Assembly: GCA_004525885.1 (NCBI GenBank)
Contig: SPBV01000111.1
Span: forward strand, 1-6,004
DNA length: 6,004 bases
Reading direction: 5' to 3'
From: Nitrosomonadales bacterium
GTDB lineage: Bacteria > Pseudomonadota > Gammaproteobacteria > Burkholderiales > Nitrosomonadaceae
The position numbers and the translations under genes were made by a program. Within the stretch, counting starts at the first letter, position 1. Each line of letters opens with the position of its first letter. The notes beneath the pieces were generated by a model that saw only the letters and a list, made by a program, of their open reading frames with translations, had not been told where the DNA came from and ran no database searches. Positions 1-5,328 of this stretch are shown piece by piece.

Positions 1-134
1 CACAATATACTTACCGAATACGTTCTATACAATAAATATCTACTATTAAAATAATTTTCTTGCTGATTTTCCTCTCTCAGGAGCAAATCATATTGCCAAA
101 TACTCTTCTTATGAAATGTTTTTATAAGAAACGC

Positions 135-162
135 TTGCAATTTTCTTTCAACGAACTAGAAT
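135..162 (+). promoter_or_regulatory. Putative sigma70 promoter of nrdAB
   Basis: TTGCAA at 135-140 (4 of 6 to TTGACA) and TAGAAT at 157-162 (5 of 6 to TATAAT) are separated by 16 bp. Transcription would start near 168-170, just upstream of the NrdR-type boxes, leaving a leader of about 140 nt. In AT-rich DNA such matches arise by chance, so the assignment is tentative. Its support is that it is the best-spaced pair I found between the left edge and nrdA. Confidence 0.4.
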
Positions 163-178
163 TAGAAAAATTAATAAC

Positions 179-194
179 TAACCAGAGGTAGTTC
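179..194 (+). promoter_or_regulatory. Possible second, weaker NrdR box
   Basis: This 16-mer (TAACCAGAGGTAGTTC) matches the strong box at 211-226 at 9 of 16 positions. It keeps the C at position 4 and the GTAGT of the right half. The gap between the two boxes is 16 bp (32 bp centre to centre). NrdR sites in other bacteria typically come as pairs separated by about 15-16 bp, so the helical phasing is as expected. The left half is poor, so spacing is the main argument. Confidence 0.45.
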
Positions 195-207
195 CGTTTT
201 GTTTTAT

Positions 208-229
208 TAAACACTATATGTAGTGTTTA
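208..229 (+). promoter_or_regulatory. NrdR operator (NrdR box)
   Basis: The core ACACTATATGTAGTGT at 211-226 differs at one position from the NrdR box consensus as I recall it (ACACWATATATWGTGT). The flanks extend the symmetry to 9-bp perfect arms (TAAACACTA at 208-216, TAGTGTTTA at 221-229) around a 4-bp centre. NrdR is the ATP/dATP-sensing zinc-ribbon/ATP-cone repressor of ribonucleotide reductase operons. A site about 80 bp upstream of nrdA, just downstream of the predicted promoter, fits repression of nrdAB when dATP is plentiful. The same symmetry could form a small RNA hairpin, but the consensus match favours an operator. Confidence 0.85.
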
Positions 230-243
230 GGCGTTAAATACAA

Positions 244-279
244 CAGCTAGCTGGATCGATGGGAAACACAGTTTTCCCA
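244..279 (+). other. Leader palindrome and hairpin upstream of nrdA
   Basis: A perfect 10-bp palindrome CAGCTAGCTG (244-253) is followed by a 7-bp stem, TGGGAAA (260-266) with TTTCCCA (273-279), around the 6-nt loop CACAGT. No T-tract follows, so this is not an intrinsic terminator. It ends 12 nt before the Shine-Dalgarno sequence and could shape the 5' end of the nrdA mRNA. No known riboswitch was recognised, and a function is only inferred. Confidence 0.35.
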
Positions 280-291
280 CGTAAAAATGAT

Positions 292-298
292 AGGGGAG
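292..298 (+). promoter_or_regulatory. Ribosome binding site of nrdA
   Basis: The purine-rich AGGGGAG lies 10 nt before the ATG at 309. An in-frame TAG at 291-293 excludes any start further upstream, so ATG 309 is the earliest possible start and the one with a Shine-Dalgarno sequence. Confidence 0.8.
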
Positions 299-308
299 AA
301 ACAAGATT

Positions 309-3173
309 ATGCAGCTTGCAACAAACAGTACTAGCTTCACAGGAGTATCGAAGCAAGATTTATCTTCCGCTGCCTCTTACCAAGATTCACGATATTCCCA
401 ATACAAAATAATTCGTCGCAACGGTTCAGTAGTTTCATTCATGCCAAATAAAATTTCGATTGCCATGACTAAGGCGTTTATTGCTGTTAATGGTGGTCAG
501 AGTGCGGCATCTGCCAGAGTACGGGAAGCAGTAATACGTTTAACTGATGATGTGGTTAGCGCGTTAGTTCGACACCATCCTGTAAGTGGAACTTTTCATA
601 TAGAAGATATTCAAGATCAAGCAGAACTTGCTCTGATGCGTTCTGGTGAGCATGATGTGGCGCGTGCTTATGTACTGTACCGAGAGGATCGAACGCGAGA
701 ACGAGCAAAACAAAAAGAGAATGCTACGACAGAAACATCAGTTAGTGTTCTGCATGTACTGGAAAATGGCCGCAAGACTCCGCTAGATACTAAACAATTG
801 CTGGCACTGATTGAATCTTCATGTATAGACTTGGGTAAGACCGTAAACAGCGAACTGATACTTAAAGCCACGTTAAAAGACCTGTACGATGGGGTGCCGG
901 TGGAAGAGGTAAGGAAGTCGGTCATTCTTTCGGCACGTGCATTGATCGAAAAAGAGCCGGCTTATGGCTATGTCACCGCGCGGCTCTTATTACATAGCAT
1001 TCGTCTAGAAGTATTAGGAGAAGAAGTGGCTCAGCAAGAGATGGTATCCCGCTATTTAGATTATTTTCCTAGTTTCATTAAGCGTGGTATCAATGCTGAA
1101 TTACTGGACAAACGATTAGCAGAGTTTGATCTGCCCCGCCTAGCAAAAACGCTTGATGCTTCCCGTGACTTTAAATTTGATTACCTTGGCCTACAAACTT
1201 TGTATGATCGTTATTTTTTGCATGTGCAAGATCAGCGTATTGAATTACCACAAGCATTCTTTATGCGTGTGGCGATGGGACTTGCGCTGAATGAGGCTGA
1301 CCGCGAGGAGCGGGCTATTGAGTTCTACCATATTCTCTCAAATTTTGATTTCATGAGTTCAACGCCAACCTTGTTTAATTCTGGCACTTGTCGTTCTCAA
1401 TTATCTTCGTGTTATCTCTCAACAGTTCCGGATAACCTTGATGGTATTTTCGAATCAATCAAAGAGAATGCCCTACTTGCTAAGTACGCTGGAGGATTAG
1501 GTAATGACTGGACGCCTGTGCGAGCGATGGGTTCATATATCAAAGGAACCAACGGTAAATCGCAAGGTGTAGTGCCCTTTCTAAAAGTCGTCTCTGATAC
1601 TGCCGTGGCAGTAAATCAGGGTGGTAAACGTAAGGGGGCAGTTTGCTCTTACTTAGAGTCATGGCATTTGGATATAGAGGAGTTTCTAGAGCTACGCAAG
1701 AATACTGGCGATGACCGCCGCCGGGCCCATGACATGAACACCGCAAACTGGGTTCCTGACCTATTCATGAAACGAGTAATGAAAGGTGAGGAGTGGACTC
1801 TATTCTCGCCTTCGGACGTACCTGACCTTCATGAAAAGTTTGGTAAAGAATTTGAACAATCTTATCTTGCTTATGAGGAGAAGATTGAACGTGGGGAATT
1901 TGGTCTGTATAGGAAAATTCCTGCGCAACAACTGTGGCGCAAGATGCTTAGTATGTTATTTGAAACTGGGCATCCGTGGATTACTTTCAAGGATCCGTGC
2001 AATATTCGCTCACCTCAAAATCATGAAGGTGTAGTACACAGTTCTAACCTTTGTACCGAGATTACCCTGAATACAAATGATCAGGAAATCGCTGTATGTA
2101 ATCTGGGATCTGTCAATTTGGTGACGCACATCAAAGACGGAAAACTAAACATGCACAAGCTCAAACAAACCATCAGTACTGCCATGCGTATGCTGGACAA
2201 TGTAATCGATATAAATTTTTACGCTGTTGAAAAAGCACGTAATTCCAATCTCAGGCATCGCCCGGTAGGACTAGGTATCATGGGTTTTCAAGACTGCCTA
2301 CACATGTTACGCATTCCCTATGCTTCTGAGGACGCAATAGAATTTGCTGACCGCTCAATGGAGGCAGTAGCTTATCATGCTTACTGGGCCTCTACCGAAA
2401 TAGCTAAAGAGCGCGGATGTTATGCTTCCTACCATGGAAGCCTATGGGATCGTGGAATCCTGCCTCAAGATACTCTTGACCTGTTGAAGGAAGAGCGCGG
2501 AGGCTATGTCGAAGTAGATAGGTCAACTACGTTAGAGTGGGATGAACTGCGAAAACGTATTAAAAAATATGGCATGCGCAATTCTAATTGTTTGGCTATT
2601 GCGCCGACTGCAACCATTTCCAATATTATTGGTGTGTCTGCTTGCATTGAGCCAACCTATCAAAATCTCTACGTAAAATCTAATCTGTCAGGAGAGTTCA
2701 CTATTGCCAACAAATCCCTAGTGGCAGACCTAAAAGAACTTGGCCTTTGGGACGAAGTGATGATCGCTGATCTCAAATATTTTGATGGTGCTCTAAGTAA
2801 AATAGACCGGGTGCCAACTGATATTCGTAAACTTTACGCTACCGCATTTGAAATCGAGCCACAGTGGTTAATTGAGTCTGCAGCAAGACGACAGAAATGG
2901 ATTGATCAAGCGCAGTCACTCAATATATACATGGCGGGTGTTTCAGGCAAAAAATTAGATGAAACCTACAAGCTCGCATGGCTACGTGGTCTAAAGACCA
3001 CCTACTATCTTCGTACACTAGGCGCAACATCAGCAGAGAAATCCACGGTCAAGGTAGGCACCTTAAATGCAGTATCTGCGGATGGGGGTGTAGCTGCAAT
3101 GAATGCGGTACCGGAAGCGGATTATTTGAAGTATTGCTCAATCGATGATGCTGAATGTGAGTCGTGCCAGTAA
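309..3173 (+). CDS. nrdA: Ribonucleoside-diphosphate reductase class Ia, alpha (large) subunit
   Basis: This is the catalytic subunit of class Ia ribonucleotide reductase, which reduces ribonucleoside diphosphates to deoxy forms in the cytoplasm using the radical supplied by NrdB. At 954 residues it is longer than E. coli NrdA (about 760) because it carries two N-terminal ATP-cone modules, roughly residues 32-130 and 147-235, as described for Pseudomonas aeruginosa NrdA. The first keeps the usual pattern (KIIRRNG...F44...K48); the second looks degenerate. The catalytic barrel follows: C368 (in SSCYL) and C597 (in AVCNLG) match the redox cysteine pair, and N580-L-C582-T-E584 matches the active-site Asn/thiyl Cys/Glu trio. 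Y899-Y900 are the radical-transfer tyrosines. The C-terminal tail has C950 and C953 (CESCQ) for re-reduction by thioredoxin or glutaredoxin, plus C943. All catalytic residues are present. It is first in the probable nrdA-nrdB-DUF2442 operon, behind an NrdR box. Confidence 0.98.
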   Translation: MQLATNSTSFTGVSKQDLSSAASYQDSRYSQYKIIRRNGSVVSFMPNKISIAMTKAFIAVNGGQSAASARVREAVIRLTDDVVSALVRHHPVSGTFHIEDIQDQAELALMRSGEHDVARAYVLYREDRTRERAKQKENATTETSVSVLHVLENGRKTPLDTKQLLALIESSCIDLGKTVNSELILKATLKDLYDGVPVEEVRKSVILSARALIEKEPAYGYVTARLLLHSIRLEVLGEEVAQQEMVSRYLDYFPSFIKRGINAELLDKRLAEFDLPRLAKTLDASRDFKFDYLGLQTLYDRYFLHVQDQRIELPQAFFMRVAMGLALNEADREERAIEFYHILSNFDFMSSTPTLFNSGTCRSQLSSCYLSTVPDNLDGIFESIKENALLAKYAGGLGNDWTPVRAMGSYIKGTNGKSQGVVPFLKVVSDTAVAVNQGGKRKGAVCSYLESWHLDIEEFLELRKNTGDDRRRAHDMNTANWVPDLFMKRVMKGEEWTLFSPSDVPDLHEKFGKEFEQSYLAYEEKIERGEFGLYRKIPAQQLWRKMLSMLFETGHPWITFKDPCNIRSPQNHEGVVHSSNLCTEITLNTNDQEIAVCNLGSVNLVTHIKDGKLNMHKLKQTISTAMRMLDNVIDINFYAVEKARNSNLRHRPVGLGIMGFQDCLHMLRIPYASEDAIEFADRSMEAVAYHAYWASTEIAKERGCYASYHGSLWDRGILPQDTLDLLKEERGGYVEVDRSTTLEWDELRKRIKKYGMRNSNCLAIAPTATISNIIGVSACIEPTYQNLYVKSNLSGEFTIANKSLVADLKELGLWDEVMIADLKYFDGALSKIDRVPTDIRKLYATAFEIEPQWLIESAARRQKWIDQAQSLNIYMAGVSGKKLDETYKLAWLRGLKTTYYLRTLGATSAEKSTVKVGTLNAVSADGGVAAMNAVPEADYLKYCSIDDAECESCQ

Positions 3174-3206
3174 TGTGCGTAACACTAGAAACGAAAGGAG
3201 AAAAAT

Positions 3207-4415
3207 ATGCTGACATTTGAGGATGAGCAGGCGCAATTGGAGTCCCCAATGCTTAAAGGGGGATTGAGTGGCGCGCGAGTGTTAACAACTTTCAATCCAA
3301 GCTTGCAAACCGATAGTTCTATAGCTGGCATTAAGGACATTGAAACTGCAAATTATAGGAATAAGGATAGCGAACAATCTGTGGCTACTAACGTCAATCG
3401 TCGTGTGGCAGTAGAAGACAAGAGAATTATTAATTGTCAGTCGGATGTCAACCAATTGGTGCCATTTAAGTACAAATGGGCATGGGAAAAATATCTTTCC
3501 GCCTGCGCTAATCACTGGATGCCCCAGGAAATTAACATGAGTCGTGACATCGCCCTCTGGAAAGACCCTAATGGATTAACTGAAGATGAACGTCGTTTAG
3601 TCAAACGTAATCTGGGATTTTTTGTTACTGCTGATTCGCTAGCAGCCAATAATATCGTGCTTGGGACGTACCGTCACATCACTAACCCGGAATGTCGTCA
3701 ATATCTTTTACGCCAAGCGTTTGAAGAGGCGATTCATACTCATGCTTATCAGTATATCGTAGAATCCCTTGGGTTAGACGAAGGTGAAATTTTCAACGCC
3801 TACCATGAAATAGCGTCAATCCGTGACAAGGATGAATTTCTGATCCCATTCATTGATACGCTCACTGATCCACAATTCAAGACCGGCACACCAGAATCCG
3901 ATCAAAAGTTATTAAAAAGCTTAGCCGTGTTCGCCTGTATCATGGAAGGACTATTTTTTTATGTTGGCTTTACCCAGATCCTGGCATTAGGAAGACAAAA
4001 TAAGATGACTGGCGCAGCGGAACAATACCAATATATTTTACGAGATGAATCTTTGCACTGTAATTTTGGTATTGATGTAATTAATCAAATCAAGATGGAA
4101 AACCCGCATCTTTGGACAAAAGAATTCCGAGACGAAATTAATGAACTGATGCAGAAAGGGGTAGAGCTAGAGTACCGATATGCTGAAGACACACTGCCGC
4201 GAGGTGTTTTAGGTATGAATGCCCCAATGTTTAAAGAATACTTACGCTATATTGCCAACCGCAGATGCCAGCAGATTGGCCTAGACACACTCTACCCTGG
4301 CGCTAAAAATCCATTTCCATGGATGTCTGAAATGAATGACTTAAAGAAAGAAAAGAATTTTTTTGAAACCAGAGTTACTGAATACCAAACTGGCGGTGCG
4401 CTAAACTGGGATTAA
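3207..4415 (+). CDS. nrdB: Ribonucleoside-diphosphate reductase class Ia, beta (small) subunit
   Basis: This ferritin-like subunit houses the dinuclear metal centre and tyrosyl radical that start catalysis in NrdA. All metal ligands can be placed by spacing against E. coli NrdB: D143, E174, H177, E247, E281 and H284. The radical tyrosine is Y181, in EAIHTHAYQY. Asp at the first ligand and Tyr at the radical site point to a conventional di-iron/tyrosyl cofactor, not the Mn/Fe type of Chlamydia, which has Phe at the radical site. W104 (NHWMPQE) probably corresponds to the radical-path Trp48, and Y393 in the tail to Tyr356. The 402-residue length includes about 65 poorly conserved, polar N-terminal residues before RRVAVEDKRIINCQ. 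The start has AAAGGAG at 3194-3200, 6 nt before ATG, and an in-frame TAG at 3186-3188 excludes earlier starts. The gap after nrdA is 33 bp, consistent with one transcript. Confidence 0.98.
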   Translation: MLTFEDEQAQLESPMLKGGLSGARVLTTFNPSLQTDSSIAGIKDIETANYRNKDSEQSVATNVNRRVAVEDKRIINCQSDVNQLVPFKYKWAWEKYLSACANHWMPQEINMSRDIALWKDPNGLTEDERRLVKRNLGFFVTADSLAANNIVLGTYRHITNPECRQYLLRQAFEEAIHTHAYQYIVESLGLDEGEIFNAYHEIASIRDKDEFLIPFIDTLTDPQFKTGTPESDQKLLKSLAVFACIMEGLFFYVGFTQILALGRQNKMTGAAEQYQYILRDESLHCNFGIDVINQIKMENPHLWTKEFRDEINELMQKGVELEYRYAEDTLPRGVLGMNAPMFKEYLRYIANRRCQQIGLDTLYPGAKNPFPWMSEMNDLKKEKNFFETRVTEYQTGGALNWD

Positions 4416-4432
4416 AATAAGGAAATGGATTA

Positions 4433-4693
4433 ATGCATCGAATTATATCTTGTTGCGCTAATAATGATTACAGCCTGTGGTTACAGTTTGACGATGGAGT
4501 AAAGGGTATAGTAAATTTATATGATTTAGTTGGCGTTGGAATTTTTAGCGCATGGAGAGATATTGAGATATTCAAGAAAATCAATATTGATCCGATAAAA
4601 GAAACGGTGTCTTGGGAAGGAGGAATTGATCTGGATTCCAACGTGCTCCATGAATACCTTGCTAGCAAAGCCCAGGAAGCTATGCTGCATTAA
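4433..4693 (+). CDS. DUF2442 domain-containing protein
   Basis: This is an 86-residue protein whose whole length fits the small DUF2442 family. Family-like features are the MHRI start, a short strand leading to FDDGVKG (19-25), the DLVGVGIFSAWRD segment (31-43), and WEGGIDLD (61-68) near the end. The biochemical function is unknown; members often sit beside another small protein, sometimes DUF4160, in toxin-antitoxin-like pairs. No such partner is seen here. There is no signal peptide or membrane segment. It follows nrdB by only 17 bp with AAGGA at 4419-4423, 9 nt before ATG. An in-frame TAA at 4418-4420 rules out an earlier start. Co-transcription with nrdAB is likely, but a role in nucleotide reduction is not shown. 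The domain call rests on my recognition of the sequence pattern. Confidence 0.88.
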   Translation: MHRIISCCANNDYSLWLQFDDGVKGIVNLYDLVGVGIFSAWRDIEIFKKINIDPIKETVSWEGGIDLDSNVLHEYLASKAQEAMLH

Positions 4694-4706
4694 AAGAACT
4701 GATGCA

Positions 4707-4754
4707 CAATTTGGAGAGTGAAACACGTAGTATCTTTTAGTTGCTCCATAATTG
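4707..4754. repeat. Imperfect inverted repeat downstream of the DUF2442 gene
   Basis: CAATTTGGAG (4707-4716) and CTCCATAATTG (4744-4754) are complementary apart from one bulged base, with a 27-nt loop. No T-run follows, so it is not a standard intrinsic terminator. It could be an operator, an mRNA 3'-end stabilising structure, or chance. Confidence 0.35.
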
Positions 4755-4782
4755 AGTATGCAGTAAGTGTAGTAGATGTAAT
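4752..4782 (+). promoter_or_regulatory. Weak candidate promoter of the histone-like gene
   Basis: TTGAGT (4752-4757) and TGTAAT (4777-4782, 5 of 6 to TATAAT) are 19 bp apart, which is longer than optimal. The 127-bp gap before the histone-like gene and its different character suggest it has its own promoter, but this pair is only the best I could find. Confidence 0.25.
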
Positions 4783-4810
4783 GAGTTCTAATTTTATGTA
4801 ACTTTAATTT

Positions 4811-4815
4811 GGAGG
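4811..4815 (+). promoter_or_regulatory. Ribosome binding site of the histone-like gene
   Basis: GGAGG lies 5 nt before ATG 4821. This decides the start: an in-frame TTG at 4809 overlaps the Shine-Dalgarno sequence and has none of its own, so the protein should begin MATTKKPVA. Confidence 0.85.
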
Positions 4816-4820
4816 TTGAA

Positions 4821-5261
4821 ATGGCAACTACCAAGAAACCAGTAGCAAAAAAAGTAGTAGCAAAAAAAGTAGTAGCAAAAAAAGTAGTAGCAAAAAAAGT
4901 AGTGGCTAAGAAAAAACCAGCTGCGAAAAAAGTAGTAGCAAAAAAAGTAGTAGCTAAGAAAAAAGTAGTAGCAAAAAAAGTAGTGGCTAAGAAAAAACCA
5001 GCTGCGAAAAAAGTAGTAGCAAAAAAAGTAGTGGCTAAGAAAAAACCAGCTGCGAAAAAACCAGCTGCGAAAAAACCAGCTGCGAAAAAAGTAGTAGCGA
5101 AAAAAGTACCAGCAAAAAAAGCAGTAGCGAAAGAAGTGGTAGCGAAAAAAGCACCAGCAAAAAAAGTGGTAGCTAAGAAAAAAGCACCAGTAGGTTCATC
5201 TACTCCAGTTACCCCAGCAGTTTCCAGCTGGCCATTTCCACTTTCTGGTGGTCGCCCCTAA
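4821..5261 (+). CDS. Histone H1-like lysine-rich DNA-binding protein
   Basis: This 146-residue, highly basic protein contains 50 lysines; the only arginine is next to the C-terminus. After MATTKK, residues 7-121 are an unbroken run of five- and six-residue units: VVAKK, VVAKKK, PAAKK, with PVAKK, VPAKK, AVAKE and APAKK variants. This low-complexity KKxxA pattern is typical of bacterial proteins resembling the C-terminal tail of eukaryotic histone H1 (Bordetella BpH1, Pseudomonas AlgP, chlamydial Hc2). They bind DNA or RNA non-specifically through charge and help organise the nucleoid. The last 25 residues change sharply to a proline/serine tail with an aromatic patch, SSWPFPLSGGRP, which I believe recurs in betaproteobacterial members. 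There is no globular domain, signal peptide or membrane segment. The gene has its own Shine-Dalgarno sequence and terminator and is probably a separate unit from nrdAB. Symbols such as algP or hc2 are not assigned because repeat proteins of this kind are poor orthologue markers. Confidence 0.9.
   Translation: MATTKKPVAKKVVAKKVVAKKVVAKKVVAKKKPAAKKVVAKKVVAKKKVVAKKVVAKKKPAAKKVVAKKVVAKKKPAAKKPAAKKPAAKKVVAKKVPAKKAVAKEVVAKKAPAKKVVAKKKAPVGSSTPVTPAVSSWPFPLSGGRP
4839..5183 (+). repeat. In-frame tandem repeat array in the histone-like gene
   Basis: The array is built from 15- and 18-bp units, so changes in copy number keep the reading frame. GTAGTAGCAAAAAAA occurs three times in direct tandem (4854-4898), after a near-copy at 4839-4853. 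CCAGCTGCGAAAAAA occurs three times in tandem at 5046-5090. The right end (about 5091-5183) is more diverged in sequence, with GCG, GTG and GAA codons breaking the pattern. Confidence 0.95.
4884..5060 (+). repeat. Three identical 48-bp higher-order repeats
   Basis: A 48-bp unit encoding VVAKK-VVAKKK-PAAKK is present in three base-for-base identical copies: 4884-4931, 4965-5012 and 5013-5060. The last two abut. Between copies one and two, 4932-4964 is a 33-bp near-copy lacking the PAAKK part. Identity at synonymous positions (for example GTG-GCT-AAG in each copy) points to recent duplication or gene conversion rather than protein-level selection alone. Confidence 0.95.
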
Positions 5262-5279
5262 GCCTATGCGCGGTCGTTA

Positions 5280-5328
5280 CTGCGAGCAGCTATAGCTACA
5301 CAAAGCAAGGCTGTTCGCAGATTTTATT
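5280..5328 (+). terminator. Rho-independent terminator of the histone-like gene
   Basis: CTGCGAGCAGC (5280-5290) pairs with GCTGTTCGCAG (5310-5320) to give an 11-bp stem with a single G-U pair and a 19-nt loop, followed by ATTTTATT (5321-5328). It starts 18 nt after the stop codon. In the - strand direction the stem begins 3 nt after the gatB stop, but no T-run follows it there. Termination of gatB at the same element is therefore less certain. The T-tract overlaps the gatB stop codon. Confidence 0.8.

Larger units (their letters stand above)
1..308. other. Non-coding upstream region of the nrd operon
   Basis: No convincing coding frame is seen on either strand. The stretch is very AT-rich and holds the regulatory elements listed separately: promoter, NrdR operator(s), leader palindrome and hairpin, and ribosome binding site. 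Positions 1-100 show nothing recognisable. A 7-bp inverted repeat (TTCTTAT at 106-112, ATAAGAA at 124-130, 11-nt loop) lies just upstream of the putative -35 box. It has no T-tract, so it is not a convincing terminator for whatever lies to the left of the window. Confidence 0.8.

Noticed and set aside
106..130. AT-rich 7-bp inverted repeat as a terminator of an upstream gene
   Set aside because: The stem is weak (one G-C pair), no T-tract follows, and no upstream gene end is visible in the window.
668..925. 85-residue open frame on the - strand inside nrdA, and similar - strand frames at 1540-1746 and 3049-3249
   Set aside because: They lie antisense within or over the end of confidently assigned nrd genes, resemble no known family, and are expected shadows of long coding frames.
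1786..2034. 82-residue + strand open frame in another frame of nrdA
   Set aside because: It overlaps conserved NrdA catalytic-domain sequence entirely and has no family resemblance; a shadow frame.
4809..4820. TTG at 4809 as the start of the histone-like protein
   Set aside because: It overlaps the GGAGG Shine-Dalgarno sequence that serves ATG 4821 and would need its own upstream site, which is absent.
4526..4834. 102-residue - strand frame across the DUF2442 gene and the intergenic gap
   Set aside because: It covers a well-supported + strand gene, has low-complexity AT-driven composition and matches nothing recognisable.
4839..5183. Tandem repeats considered as a CRISPR array or satellite
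   Set aside because: Units are 15-18 bp, contiguous without unique spacers, in-frame, and encode KKVVA-type peptides; a coding repeat.
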